Source: Fibrobacter sp. UWB16 (GTDB lineage Bacteria; Fibrobacterota; Fibrobacteria; Fibrobacterales; Fibrobacteraceae). Taken from it: a stretch of 64,000 nt of DNA. The stretch covers positions 1-64,000 of the forward strand of contig NZ_OCMS01000002.1 of NCBI RefSeq assembly GCF_900215325.1, written 5' to 3'. Within the stretch, counting starts at the first letter, position 1, and every line of letters starts with the position of its first letter. The position numbers were made by a program, and so were the translations under genes. Positions 49,674 through 58,899 of this stretch are shown here, in pieces. The notes under the pieces are model-generated. The model saw only the letters and a program-made list of their open reading frames with translations. It was not told the DNA's origin and searched no databases.

Positions 49674-52600
49674 ATGAAAAACATCAAAATATTCGCATTT
49701 TTAGCAATTTTCCTCCTTTCTGCGGCTGTTTCGACCGCATGGGCAGTGGATGTCACCTTGACTTACAAAATCGAAGTCCAAGGCACTTTACCTGTGGCGC
49801 ATATCTATAATGCCGCAACAGGCGAAGAAGTCGCTTCCTGGGATCATGGCATTAAAACTCTTTGGCCTGCGAACGAAGGGCACACCATGAACGATGATTA
49901 CAAAATCACTTTCAAGCCCAATCAAGGTTTGGACAAGACCGACAAAAACGAAAACAACAAATCGACATCCACGACGGCCTTCAGGACCGAAAAAGAAACG
50001 GATTTCCAGGTGAAGGTGGGCAAAGAGGGCTTTTACTTAAAAAGCGTGACGTTCAAGGAAAATAATACTGTGAAAGCGTCTTCCTCCAACATCGCCCCAA
50101 ACTCAACCTCCATCGGAGTGAGTGTTCCGAAAAACAAGTTCTTCAACTACATCACCGTGGTGCTGACGGTCGATGCCTATACCGTGAGTGTACCTGAAAA
50201 TCTTACCATCAGCGACGCTTTTGCGACTATCAGCGGTGTCAATTACTACAAGGCTGGCGAAACGGTCACCTTCGGTTTCTCTGGTTCCGGCAGTGTAGTG
50301 TATTTTGTCAATGGTGAACGTATTGAGGGCAACAGCGTTACCGTGGGGAAAAAAGATTTGAAGGTGGAAATTGGCATCCCCTACATCGACGAAAACGGTA
50401 AGACGCAAATCCGTGAGCCAGGCGAATACACCGTGCTCACAGAGGATAATAAACCCAATGAAGATGGAGTCATCAACCTTAATGGCGGCTGGTACGTGGT
50501 GCAGGGCAAGGTGAAATACGCGAGCCAAGTCAAGTTTAGCGGTGAAGCTCATCTCATCCTCGCGGACGGTGCGGAGATGGTGATTGAAAGTGAAAGTATG
50601 TATGGAATCTACGCTTTGAATAACTTGACCATCTATGGGCAGAGCGGACAAGGTGGAATTTTGAACGCCACCGCAAATGGCAAAATCGGTTCCGGCATCT
50701 ACGGCAAGGGAACAGTCACGATAATCGGCGGCACGGTCGAGGCCTCTGGCACAAACGGCTACGGCATCTACGGTGATAAAGGAGTCACGATAAGCGGCGG
50801 CACGGTTACGGCCACAAGTACAAACGGTTCCGGCATCTACGGTTATAACGGAGTCACGATAAGCGGCGGCAGCGTCGAGGCCGTCGGAAAAGACGGCATC
50901 GACGGTTCTAAAGGAGTCACGATAAGCGGCGGCAAGGTCACGGCCACTGGCATTGGCTTCTACGGCATCCATAGCAGCATTGGGAACATCACCCTTGGCT
51001 GGACGAACAGCACCGACTTCATCAAGGCGAGCAGCTACTACTACAGCAATAAGGGCTCCGTCCAAATCGCCGAGGGCAAGTCGTTCAAGGACGAGAAAGG
51101 CATCGTATATAGCGGCACGCTCACTGGCGAGCAACTTTCCGCTATTAAGGGCAATAGACTTGAGCCTTGCTACGCAGTGACGTTCGATGCTCAGAACGGC
51201 GACGACCCCATAATGCTTTTGACTACTTTCGACGAAAACGGTGTTGCTCACGTCAAAAAGCCCAACGACCCGATTCGCAGCGGTTTCACGTTTGAGGGTT
51301 GGTTTACCGCCACAGACGGCAACACAGAATTCGACTTCTCCGCTGCAATCACCGGCAATACGACAGCCTACGCCAAGTGGAAGGAGAATGCACTTGTCGA
51401 ATACATCGACGAAAATGGCGCGCCGAAGAGTGTTACGGATTACACCGTGCTCACAGAGGATAATAAACCCAATAAAGATGGAGTCATCGAACTCCCCGGC
51501 GGCTGGTACGTGGTGCAGGGCAAGGTGAAATACTCGAACCAAGTCAAGTTTAGCGGTGAAGCTCATCTCATCCTCGCGGACGGTGCGGAGATGGTGATTG
51601 AAAGTAAAAGTAGGTTTGTAATCTACGCTTTGAATAACTTGACCATCTACGGGCAGAGCGGACAAGGTGGAATTTTGAACGTCACCGCAAAAGCTTCGTT
51701 CTGTTTCGGCATCTACAGCAGTAATGGAAGAATCACGATAAGCGGCGGCAGCGTCACGGCCACTGGCACAAACTATCCCGGCATCTACGGTGATAAAGGA
51801 GTCTCGATAAGCGGCGGCAAGGTCACTGCCACTGGCTCTAACTCTAACGACGGCATCTCCAGCTATTCTGGCGATATCACGATAATCGGCGGCAAGGTCA
51901 CTGCCACTGGCTCTAACTACGGCATCTCCAGCTATTCTGGCAATATCACCCTTGGCTGGACGAACAGCACCGACTACATCTATGCAAACGGCTACTTTCT
52001 TAGAGACTATAAAAAAAATGTCTCCATCGCCGAGGGCAAGTCGTTCAAGGACGAAAAAGGCTACGTGTATAGAGGCACGCTCACCAAAGGTCAAGTTTCC
52101 GACTTCAAAGGTCAAAAACTCGAACCATTTGAAGGTGTAAGCGTATCTTTTGTCGATAACTTCAGCGGAGCTTCGGATGTTTTTGCTGAAATCGCCGTTG
52201 ACGGAGAAGGCCATGTCTCAGCCCCGTCAAAGCACCCGTTCCATAGTGGCTACGCATTCGTCGGCTGGTTCACCTCACCCGAAGGCGGCTCGGAATTCGA
52301 CTTCACGGTCAAAGTCACTGAGAACACGACTGCCTACGCACATTGGAATGAGAATACGCCTGTCGAATACATCGACGAAAACGGCGGAACAAATGAAACC
52401 AAGAATTACATTTTGCTCACTAATGACATATATGTAGAAGATGACCTCCTCGGCGGCTGGTACGTGGTGCAGGGCAAGGTGAAATACTCGAGCCAAGTCA
52501 AGTTTAGCGGTGAAGCTCATCTCATCCTCGCGGACGGTGCGAAGATGGAGATTGAAACTGAAGGTGAATATGGAATCTATGCATCGAAAAATCTGACCAT

Positions 52601-55214
52601 CTACGGGCAGAACGGGCAAAGCGGAATTTTGAACGCCATCGCAAATGGCTCAAGCGGTAACGGCATCTACAGCCGTTTTGGCGATATCACGATAATCGGC
52701 GGCAAGGTCACGGCCACTGGCTCTAGCTTCGGCATCTACGGTTCTAACGGAGTCACGATAAGCGGCGGCAGCGTCACGGCCACTGGCTCAAACTACGGCA
52801 TCTACGGTTATGACGGAGTCTCGATAAGTGGCGGCAGCGTCACGGCCACTGGCGAAAACGGTGTCGGCATCTACAGCGTTTTTGGCAATATCATGATAAG
52901 CGGCGGCAGCGTCATGGCCACAGGCAAAAACGGTTACGGCATCTCCAGCTGGGATGGAAATATTACCCTTGGCTGGACGAACAGCACCGACTTCATCTAT
53001 GCAAGCAGCTACTACTGCGAAAAAGGCTCAGTCTCCATCGCCGAGGGCAAGTCGTTCAAGGACGAGAAAGACATCGTATATAGCGGCACGCTCACTGATG
53101 AAAATCTCGAATATATCAAAAACAAAACGCTTACGCCGCCCAAGCCTTTCCCCGACAATATTGTTATCGCCAATATTTCCGGCGCAACCTACACCGGGGA
53201 TTCGATTCGCCCGGAACCTGTTGTAACCATCGGCGAAAATGTGCTTGAACTGGGCAAGGACTACACGCTTGCTTATAAAGACAACTTGAACGCTTCCGAT
53301 ACGGCTAAAGTAATCGTCAAGGGGGCTGGAAAATATTACGGCGAAGTCCAAAAGTTATTTACAATCGCCAAGGTTCCGCTCACCGTCACCGCGAAGGACA
53401 AGTCCATCGTTTACGGCAATGAACCCGCAAATGACGGTGTTGAATACAGTGGCTTTATCGGCGAAGAAAATGAGTCGGTTTTGGGTGGCGAGCTCTCGTA
53501 TAGTTACAGCTACAAAAAGCTCGACAAGGTCGGTAAGTATACGATTACACCTAGCGGCCTGACAGCCGGCAACTACGAGATTACCTTTGCCGCAGGCACG
53601 CTGACAGTCGAGATCGCTGCTGTTTCTGTGGAAGCTCCGGTCGCCGAGGAAAAGCTCGTTTACAGCGGCAAAGCCCAGGAACTTGTAACGGCAGGCAAGA
53701 CCAACTTCGGAATGTTGCTTTACAGCCTCGATGGTGAAAATTACGGTGCTGAAATCCCTGCTGCCACGGATGCAAAGACCTATACCGTCTATTACAAGGT
53801 CGAAGGAAGTGACAACTGGAACGCGCTTGAAACGAAAACAATCGAAGTGTCTATCGCGAAGGCTGATATCTCTGTGGAAGCACTGGCAGCCAAGGAAAAG
53901 CTCGTTTACAGCGGCAAAGCACAGGAACTTGTAACAGCAGGCAACGCCAACTTCGGAGCGTTGCTTTACAGCCTCGATGGTGAAAAATACAGCGCCGAAA
54001 TCCCAGCTGCCACGGACGCAAAGACTTATACCGTCTATTACAAGGTCGCAGAAAGTGACAACTGGAACGCATTCGAAGCGAAAACAATCGAAGTGGTAAT
54101 CGCGAAGGCTCCGCTTACAATCACCGCCAAGGACAAGACAATCGCCTACGGCGATGAACCTGCAAATGACGGCGTGGAATACAGTGGCTTTATCGGCGAA
54201 GAAAATGAGTCGGTTTTGGGTGGTAAGCTCACGTATAGCTACGATTACAAGAAGCTCGACAAGGTCGGCAAATATACGATTACGCCTAGCGGCCTGACCG
54301 CCAGCAACTACGAGATTTCGTTTGTCGCGGGAGCCTTGAACGTGGAACCGAAGGCAACGCATTACGCTGCCGTGCAGGTCCTCGAAGACGAAAACGGCAA
54401 GCGTGCCGAAATCGACGGCGAATACGGCGAAGGTGATGGAATCGTTATTACGGAACCGCTGGAAGTTGCAAGTGTTGAATTTAGCCGCGACTTCTCGACG
54501 CAGGGCTATTCGACAATCGTTCTCCCGTTCGACGTGAATACGAGCAAGTTAAGCGGCGTGGATTCCGTGCTTTCGTTTGCCCGCATTGTCAAGGAACAGG
54601 GCGAAATGGCTGTAGGCATGAAGGTCGTGTGGGAAGCTTCTGCCTCCCATGTGGATCTGAAGGCCAACACGCCGTACATGGTGAAGATGACCGGTGCAAA
54701 GCTCGGCATTGACGGCGGCGTGACATTGCTGCCGACCGAAGCTGCCGTGACCAAGTCTGACGCCCAGAACGATGGCTGGGAATTCCGCGGAACGTATGCT
54801 TACAAGTCCTGGCAGGAAGGTGACGAAGACTTGTGCAGGGTCTACGGCTTTGCCGGTGGCTCCAACGACGAAGTTTCTGAAGGTGATTTCGTGAAGTTCA
54901 CGGCCGGTGCAAGCCTCCGTCCGTTGCGCGCCTACCTCATCAACACGAACAGAACCTGCGGCGCTCCTAAGATGGCACGTGCCTACGGCGATTACGTTCT
55001 TGGTGCAAAGTCTTCCATTGACGATCTCCCGGAAAGCATGAAGGTGGTCATTGTCGGAGAAGACGGATACACGACGGTCATTGGCCACTTCAATACACGC
55101 ACAGGCGAGTTCACGACAGGCACAAGCGTGCGCAAGTTTGACCTGAAGGGCCGCGCAGTCCGTGGCACGCCGAGCGCCCGTGGCGCCTACTACGGCAAGA
55201 GAGTTAAAAAGTAA
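49674..55214 (+). CDS. Giant modular surface protein (InlB-type repeats, beta-helix-like repeats, MBG domains, basic C-terminal tail)
   Basis: The 1846-aa precursor starts MKNIKIFAFLAIFLLSAAVS at 49674, with a signal peptide. Three large modules (about 270-485, 610-820 and 925-1140) each contain GGWYVVQGKVKY..KFSGEAHLILADGA and then runs of (I/V)TISGGxVTATG..YGIYG, which look like a parallel beta-helix. Listeria-Bacteroides-type repeats lie between them (VTFDAQNG, FEGWFTATDG, TAYAKW). Two MBG-like domains (ITAKDK, VEYSGFIGEENESVLGG) flank two Ig-like repeats (EKLVYSGKAQELVTAG). The C-terminus (RKFDLKGRAVRGTPSARGAYYGKRV) is basic, like the terminal domain of Fibrobacter secreted enzymes, and probably directs secretion or attachment. 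No catalytic motif was recognised. Confidence 0.8.
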   Translation: MKNIKIFAFLAIFLLSAAVSTAWAVDVTLTYKIEVQGTLPVAHIYNAATGEEVASWDHGIKTLWPANEGHTMNDDYKITFKPNQGLDKTDKNENNKSTSTTAFRTEKETDFQVKVGKEGFYLKSVTFKENNTVKASSSNIAPNSTSIGVSVPKNKFFNYITVVLTVDAYTVSVPENLTISDAFATISGVNYYKAGETVTFGFSGSGSVVYFVNGERIEGNSVTVGKKDLKVEIGIPYIDENGKTQIREPGEYTVLTEDNKPNEDGVINLNGGWYVVQGKVKYASQVKFSGEAHLILADGAEMVIESESMYGIYALNNLTIYGQSGQGGILNATANGKIGSGIYGKGTVTIIGGTVEASGTNGYGIYGDKGVTISGGTVTATSTNGSGIYGYNGVTISGGSVEAVGKDGIDGSKGVTISGGKVTATGIGFYGIHSSIGNITLGWTNSTDFIKASSYYYSNKGSVQIAEGKSFKDEKGIVYSGTLTGEQLSAIKGNRLEPCYAVTFDAQNGDDPIMLLTTFDENGVAHVKKPNDPIRSGFTFEGWFTATDGNTEFDFSAAITGNTTAYAKWKENALVEYIDENGAPKSVTDYTVLTEDNKPNKDGVIELPGGWYVVQGKVKYSNQVKFSGEAHLILADGAEMVIESKSRFVIYALNNLTIYGQSGQGGILNVTAKASFCFGIYSSNGRITISGGSVTATGTNYPGIYGDKGVSISGGKVTATGSNSNDGISSYSGDITIIGGKVTATGSNYGISSYSGNITLGWTNSTDYIYANGYFLRDYKKNVSIAEGKSFKDEKGYVYRGTLTKGQVSDFKGQKLEPFEGVSVSFVDNFSGASDVFAEIAVDGEGHVSAPSKHPFHSGYAFVGWFTSPEGGSEFDFTVKVTENTTAYAHWNENTPVEYIDENGGTNETKNYILLTNDIYVEDDLLGGWYVVQGKVKYSSQVKFSGEAHLILADGAKMEIETEGEYGIYASKNLTIYGQNGQSGILNAIANGSSGNGIYSRFGDITIIGGKVTATGSSFGIYGSNGVTISGGSVTATGSNYGIYGYDGVSISGGSVTATGENGVGIYSVFGNIMISGGSVMATGKNGYGISSWDGNITLGWTNSTDFIYASSYYCEKGSVSIAEGKSFKDEKDIVYSGTLTDENLEYIKNKTLTPPKPFPDNIVIANISGATYTGDSIRPEPVVTIGENVLELGKDYTLAYKDNLNASDTAKVIVKGAGKYYGEVQKLFTIAKVPLTVTAKDKSIVYGNEPANDGVEYSGFIGEENESVLGGELSYSYSYKKLDKVGKYTITPSGLTAGNYEITFAAGTLTVEIAAVSVEAPVAEEKLVYSGKAQELVTAGKTNFGMLLYSLDGENYGAEIPAATDAKTYTVYYKVEGSDNWNALETKTIEVSIAKADISVEALAAKEKLVYSGKAQELVTAGNANFGALLYSLDGEKYSAEIPAATDAKTYTVYYKVAESDNWNAFEAKTIEVVIAKAPLTITAKDKTIAYGDEPANDGVEYSGFIGEENESVLGGKLTYSYDYKKLDKVGKYTITPSGLTASNYEISFVAGALNVEPKATHYAAVQVLEDENGKRAEIDGEYGEGDGIVITEPLEVASVEFSRDFSTQGYSTIVLPFDVNTSKLSGVDSVLSFARIVKEQGEMAVGMKVVWEASASHVDLKANTPYMVKMTGAKLGIDGGVTLLPTEAAVTKSDAQNDGWEFRGTYAYKSWQEGDEDLCRVYGFAGGSNDEVSEGDFVKFTAGASLRPLRAYLINTNRTCGAPKMARAYGDYVLGAKSSIDDLPESMKVVIVGEDGYTTVIGHFNTRTGEFTTGTSVRKFDLKGRAVRGTPSARGAYYGKRVKK
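50484..53110 (+). repeat. Three long tandem modules within the giant surface gene
   Basis: A nearly identical block of about 120 bp starts at 50484, 51498 and 52452 (GGCGGCTGGTACGTGGTGCA). Shorter blocks such as ACGATAAGCGGCGGC and CTTGGCTGGACGAACAGCAC recur. Periods are 1014 and 954 bp. High DNA identity suggests recent duplication or gene conversion. Confidence 0.85.
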
Positions 55215-55229
55215 AAAGGAATGAGTTTT

Positions 55230-55370
55230 ATGCAAAACGCAAAAGAACAGAAAAAAGAATACCAGAAACCTGAAATGAAGGAAATCCTCCTCAAGACCGA
55301 GGGAAGCCTCCTTCAGAGCAGCGACCCGTTTGGCAGCGATCCGTCCGGATGGAACGGCCCGGGCGCATAG
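55230..55370 (+). CDS. Tiny peptide gene, possible RiPP-like or surface-associated peptide
   Basis: A 46-aa product from the ATG at 55230 (AAAAAGGA lies 9 nt upstream; an in-frame ATG at 55221 would give 49 aa). It starts 15 nt after the giant surface gene and has its own terminator behind it. The N-terminal part is charged (KEQKKEYQKPEMKEILLKTE) and the C-terminal part is Ser/Gly/Pro/Asp-rich (SLLQSSDPFGSDPSGWNGPG). This two-part layout, with a Y-x-K-P-x-(7-8)-K-x-x-G-x-LL pattern, resembles short peptides common in Bacteroidota and leader-core natural-product precursors. No maturation enzyme is next to it. Real gene likely; function unknown. Confidence 0.6.
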   Translation: MQNAKEQKKEYQKPEMKEILLKTEGSLLQSSDPFGSDPSGWNGPGA

Positions 55371-55396
55371 CTTTGGGAATGCTCGTTAAGTGAAAA

Positions 55397-55423
55397 GACT
55401 CCGCCACGGCGGAGCCTTTTTTG
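55397..55423 (+). terminator. Terminator after the peptide gene
   Basis: CTCCGC (55399-55404) with GCGGAG (55409-55414), loop CACG, followed by CCTTTTTTG. Confidence 0.75.
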
Positions 55424-55671
55424 TTTTGAAAGCGTGCGGGGATGTTTCAGCACTCTCGTCATGCTGAGGCAACGCCGAAGCATCCAGTCAAATTGTGCCA
55501 TTCGTCATTCTGAGCGTAGCGAAGAATCCAGTTAATTCGTGGCATCCAGTCAAATCTTGATGCGTACATTAGTATGTAAAAATTTACGTCGAAAACGTAG
55601 GACAAATCCGGCAAAAAAGCGTGTTAATGTAATGGGGGCCATATTACAAACATCCCCCTAAAGGAAAACAA
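55424..55671. repeat. Intergenic region with two repeat-B units and a fragment
   Basis: Repeat B variants at 55458-55492 (GTCATGCTGAGGCAACGCC...) and 55504-55535 (GTCATTCTGAGCGTAGCGAA...), then a tail fragment GCATCCAGTCAAAT at 55542. From 55560 to 55671 the sequence is AT-rich, with AAAGGA before the next ATG and a probable promoter. No gene is seen. Confidence 0.65.
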
Positions 55672-56658
55672 ATGACCGAAAACACGACTTCAGAAAAGAA
55701 CGCCTACTATATCGTCACAAATGCGCAGGGCGAACAGTTCCTGCTTCCGTATTACAGCGAAACGTTCCGTGTGCTGATGGATGACAAGGATACCATCCGC
55801 GACATGCTGAATTGTTTGCTTGGGTTCGACAGCGACCATGAAATCGTCGATCTTGATTATGAGTTCGAAAAGCCCATTGACGTTTTCATGCCGGAAGACG
55901 ACTCCGCGCGCCTTGATGTGTGGGTAACCACCAAGGACAATCGCTATTTCAACATAGAGATGCAGAATAGAAATCATCCGTTCTTTCTTGACCGCCTGCA
56001 ACTCTACAATTCCTACCAGACATTGCGAGGCAAGTACGAATACAACCGCTCGGCGTATTTTAAGGCGATGGACGAAAAACAGCGCAAGGTTCATTTCTAT
56101 GAACTACCTGAAATGATTTCCATTTGGCTTTGTAATTTCTCGATTCTCAAGTCAGATGATATTTTCAAGGACACCTGGGCGGTCTATAGCGAGGATGAAG
56201 TTCGCCATAGCGATGCGACGCATAAGGCTCTTCCCGTTTTCAGTAAAAATAGGTATATTGTAGTTGACTTGCCGAGCTTTAAGAGGATACGCAAGAACAT
56301 CAGTTCACGCGAGGACTACTGGCTGAAACTCTTGTCGCAAGGTCCGCTTGAAGTTCCCGAATCGAAGGACCCGATCTTTAGGGACGCCCTCAACCGTTTG
56401 CGCGTAAGTCGCATAAAACCTGAACTGCTAAAAGCCCTGGAGGAACACATGTTCGATAAACACGCTGATGAAGCTATCGAAGCCGAGATTTGGCTCAAAG
56501 CAGAAGCCAAGGGCGAGGCTAGAGGTCGCGAACGGGAACGGTTAGAAAATAAAAACGACACTGTGACTGTTTTGCGTGATATGGGTCTTTCCGAAGAAAA
56601 AATTGCCGAGGCGAAGGCTCGGTTGGAGGCTCTTCAGCAGAGCCGCCTTTCCAGGTAA
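55672..56658 (+). CDS. Rpn/PD-(D/E)XK nuclease family transposase-like protein
   Basis: The 328-aa protein of the PDDEXK_2/Rpn family is found in many bacteria, often in large paralogous sets. The nuclease signature is D82 in RLDVWVTT and E96-x-Q98 in YFNIEMQ. Preceding it are FRVLMDDKDTIRDMLNCLLGF and VDLDYEFEKPIDVF, as usual. The C-terminal part is a Glu/Arg-rich helix with KGEARGRERERLE and a final short helical hairpin (MGLSEEKIAEAKARL), as in Rpn proteins. Rpn proteins are DNA endonucleases linked to recombination in E. coli and may act in phage defence. Flanked by repeats. Confidence 0.83.
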   Translation: MTENTTSEKNAYYIVTNAQGEQFLLPYYSETFRVLMDDKDTIRDMLNCLLGFDSDHEIVDLDYEFEKPIDVFMPEDDSARLDVWVTTKDNRYFNIEMQNRNHPFFLDRLQLYNSYQTLRGKYEYNRSAYFKAMDEKQRKVHFYELPEMISIWLCNFSILKSDDIFKDTWAVYSEDEVRHSDATHKALPVFSKNRYIVVDLPSFKRIRKNISSREDYWLKLLSQGPLEVPESKDPIFRDALNRLRVSRIKPELLKALEEHMFDKHADEAIEAEIWLKAEAKGEARGRERERLENKNDTVTVLRDMGLSEEKIAEAKARLEALQQSRLSR

Positions 56659-56682
56659 TCTTTAATCCTATACTTTTCCCAT

Positions 56683-56714
56683 AATCCAGTCCAAAGGGCT
56701 GGATTTTTTTTTGG
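56683..56714 (+). terminator. Terminator of the Rpn-like gene
   Basis: AATCCAGTCC (56683-56692), loop AAA, GGGCTGGATT (56696-56705), then a run of T. Confidence 0.85.
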
Positions 56715-56734
56715 CGTGTTTATTCGTAAAAAAA

Positions 56735-56760
56735 ATAGCCCTGCTTTGGCAGGGCTGTTT
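56735..56760 (-). terminator. Terminator of the XPB-like helicase gene
   Basis: AGCCCTGC (56737-56744), loop TTTG, GCAGGGCT (56749-56756). On the minus strand it is followed by ATTTTTTT. Confidence 0.8.
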
Positions 56761-56778
56761 TCCGTAATGTAATCCTTA

Positions 56779-58554
56779 TTAGCTGCGTGCGGCGAGTTCT
56801 TCAGGAGTTCTCATAAGAATGTCCCAGTCACCGCGCTTGATGATCTTGTAGGCGTAGCCCTGTTCCGTGAGGAACAGCTGGCGGTTCATGGCGAATTCCT
56901 GTTCCTTGGAATCCTGCGTCACGATGCTGTAGAAGTGGGCGGCGCCGCCGTCGCTCTTCGGGCGCAATACGCGGCCGAGGCGCTGTGCTTCTTCCTGGCG
57001 GCTTCCGAAGGTACCGGAAATCTGGATAAGCACGTTGGCGTCCGGCAAGTCGATAGCGAAGTTACCGACCTTCGAAACCATGAGGTTCTTCTGCGCGCCC
57101 GAACGGAATGCTCCGTAGAGCTTTTCGCGTTCCTTGTTCGGAGTCTTGCCTGTAATCAGCGGGATCTGCAAGTCTTCGGAGAGCGCTTCGAGCTGGTCGA
57201 TGTACTGGCCGATGATAAGCACACGGTCATCCGGCTTGCTGAAGTACTTGAGCAAGCGTTCGACGATGTCCGTCTTTTCGGGGTTCGTGCTCGCGAGCGT
57301 AATCTTGTCGCGCACGGGGGCAAGCGCATACTTCATCTTGAGTTCCGGATCCATCGGGATGCGGATTTCGTTACAGTCAGCGGTGGCAATCCAGCCCTGT
57401 GCTTCCAAGATGCGCCACGGAATGTCGAACTTTTTCGGGCCAATCAAGCTGAACACTTCGGTTTCCTTGTGGTCTTCACGGACGAGCGTTGCCGTAAGGC
57501 CCAGGCGGCGAGTGGCCTGCATTTCGGTACTCAAGCGGAACACCGGAGCCGGGAGCAAGTGCACTTCGTCGTAAATCATGAGGCCCCACTTTTCCTGGCT
57601 GAAAAGCGGGAAGTTGGCGAGTTCCTTCTTGACCTCTTCTTCGGTCATTTCTGGTTCCTTGCCTTCCTTGTTTTCGTCACCCTTCTTGGCGCGCTTGCGT
57701 TGCGTCAAGATCTGGTAGGTGGCAACCGTCACCGGGCCGATTTCTTTCACTTCGCCGGAGTATTCCTTGACCTGGTCAAGCGTAAGGTTCGTCTTGTCGC
57801 AGATTTCGCGGATCCACTGGCGCGAAGACGAAATGTTCGGAGTCAAAATCAAAGTTTTAGTTTGTACCAAAGCCATTGTGGCAAGGCCAATCACAGTCTT
57901 ACCGGAACCGCAGGGGAGAACGATCACACCGGAACCGCCCTTTTCGCTACCACTGGCGTAGAACACCTGTGCGGCATCCTTCTGGTAATCGCGGAGCTTG
58001 AACGGCTTGCCTGAAACGGTTGTTTCGCGGAGCTGGATGGGGAGCGGGTCGCCAACGGTGTAACCGGCCAAGTCTTCGACCGGGAAACCTGCGTTGGTAA
58101 GGACCATCTTCAAGTGACCACGGCGTTCCGGGTCAACAACGACGTGCGTGTCGTCAATGTGCTCGATAATAAAAGGTTCAACGTCCTTGAGCTTGCAAAT
58201 TTCAAGGAACATTAATTTATCATCAGATTCCATCGTCAAGCGTCCGTCTTCTTTTTTGAGACGAAGCAAGCCGTAACGAGCCATGTAGTCTTCGATTTCC
58301 GTGACGACCGTCGGCGGAATGGGGTAGCGGCTCTGGCTTTCGAGTCTTTCGAGAACTTCAGGAGCGCGGAGGCCTGTTGCGGCAGCGTTCCACAAGCTCA
58401 AATGAGAAATCTTGTAAGTGTGCAGGTGCTCTGGGCTTTTGACAAGCTCTGTAAAAGGAGCGATTGCATCACGTGCGGTAGTGTAATTAGGATTATCGAC
58501 CTCGACCATAATTTCGAGGTTACTTTGTACAATGATTGCGCCATTCGGATTCAT
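56779..58554 (-). CDS. XPB/ERCC3-type DNA repair helicase
   Basis: The 591-aa superfamily 2 helicase of the XPB group has an N-terminal domain of the helicase-XPB type (1-175), Walker A PCGSGKT (214-220), DEVH (329-332), TAT (354-356) and the XPB-specific RED motif (359-361, LVRED). Motifs IV-VI are present: RVLIIGQYIDQLEAL, LPDANVLIQISGTFGSRQEEAQRLGRVLRP. A Lys/Glu-rich insertion (288-312) separates motifs Ia-II. Bacterial XPB proteins unwind DNA 3'-5' and may act in repair or at R-loops. The ATG is preceded by TAAATT at 9 nt, so the leader would be very short. Confidence 0.9.
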   Translation of the reverse strand: MNPNGAIIVQSNLEIMVEVDNPNYTTARDAIAPFTELVKSPEHLHTYKISHLSLWNAAATGLRAPEVLERLESQSRYPIPPTVVTEIEDYMARYGLLRLKKEDGRLTMESDDKLMFLEICKLKDVEPFIIEHIDDTHVVVDPERRGHLKMVLTNAGFPVEDLAGYTVGDPLPIQLRETTVSGKPFKLRDYQKDAAQVFYASGSEKGGSGVIVLPCGSGKTVIGLATMALVQTKTLILTPNISSSRQWIREICDKTNLTLDQVKEYSGEVKEIGPVTVATYQILTQRKRAKKGDENKEGKEPEMTEEEVKKELANFPLFSQEKWGLMIYDEVHLLPAPVFRLSTEMQATRRLGLTATLVREDHKETEVFSLIGPKKFDIPWRILEAQGWIATADCNEIRIPMDPELKMKYALAPVRDKITLASTNPEKTDIVERLLKYFSKPDDRVLIIGQYIDQLEALSEDLQIPLITGKTPNKEREKLYGAFRSGAQKNLMVSKVGNFAIDLPDANVLIQISGTFGSRQEEAQRLGRVLRPKSDGGAAHFYSIVTQDSKEQEFAMNRQLFLTEQGYAYKIIKRGDWDILMRTPEELAARS

Positions 58555-58637
58555 AGAGTGCCAAATTTAGTTATTTAGGGCGCGTTTCGCAAGTCGTACG
58601 TTTTTGCTGAAAATCTTACAAAAAGGCTTTGGTATAT

Positions 58638-58672
58638 AAAAGGAGATTCCCGCTCGGAGGCGGGAATGACAT
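58638..58672 (+). repeat. Repeat A copy
   Basis: AAAAGGAGATTCCCGCTCGG then AGGCGGGAATGACATG. Palindromic arms ATTCCCGC/GCGGGAAT. Confidence 0.75.
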
Positions 58673-58675
58673 GAA

Positions 58676-58710
58676 AAAAAAACTCCCCGGACTTGTGTCC
58701 GAGGAGTCTT
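58676..58710 (-). terminator. Terminator of the tRNA gene
   Basis: On the minus strand ACTCC-TCGGAC, loop ACAA, GTCCG-GGGAGT, followed by a long T run. Confidence 0.8.
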
Positions 58711-58713
58711 TCG

Positions 58714-58786
58714 AGCCGCCCAGCAGATTTGAACTGCCGACCTGCTGATTACGAATCAGCTGCTCTACCAGCTGAGCTAGAGCGGC
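58714..58786 (-). tRNA. tRNA-Thr (anticodon CGT)
   Basis: On the minus strand the acceptor arm GCCGCTC pairs with GGGCGGC. The D arm is GCTCAGCTGGTAGAGC, the anticodon arm is GCTGA-TTCGTAA-TCAGC with CGT at positions 34-36, and the T arm contains GGTTCAAAT-like CAGTTCAAATC. All four stems form. CCA is not encoded. It reads ACG threonine codons. It stands alone, with its own terminator. Confidence 0.92.
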
Positions 58787-58899
58787 GAACGGGGACAAAT
58801 ATAGTAAAACAATGATTTCTTGTCAAGATTTACTGACAACCTTTATTTTTTTTTCTATGATTGGTCTACGAGAAAATTTTAAACATGGAAGCTTAACAT

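Noticed and set aside
50103-52214. 703-codon minus-strand frame opposite the giant surface gene
   Set aside because: It follows the repeats of the plus-strand gene and has no independent start signal or domain.
55672-56658. Complete mobile element carrying the Rpn-like gene
   Set aside because: Repeat B lies on one side only and is common elsewhere; no terminal inverted repeats flank the gene.
58616-58798. Open frame reading ...FAALAQLVEQLIRNQQVGSS... on the minus strand
   Set aside because: It is a translation of the tRNA-Thr gene and its flanks, a common false protein.
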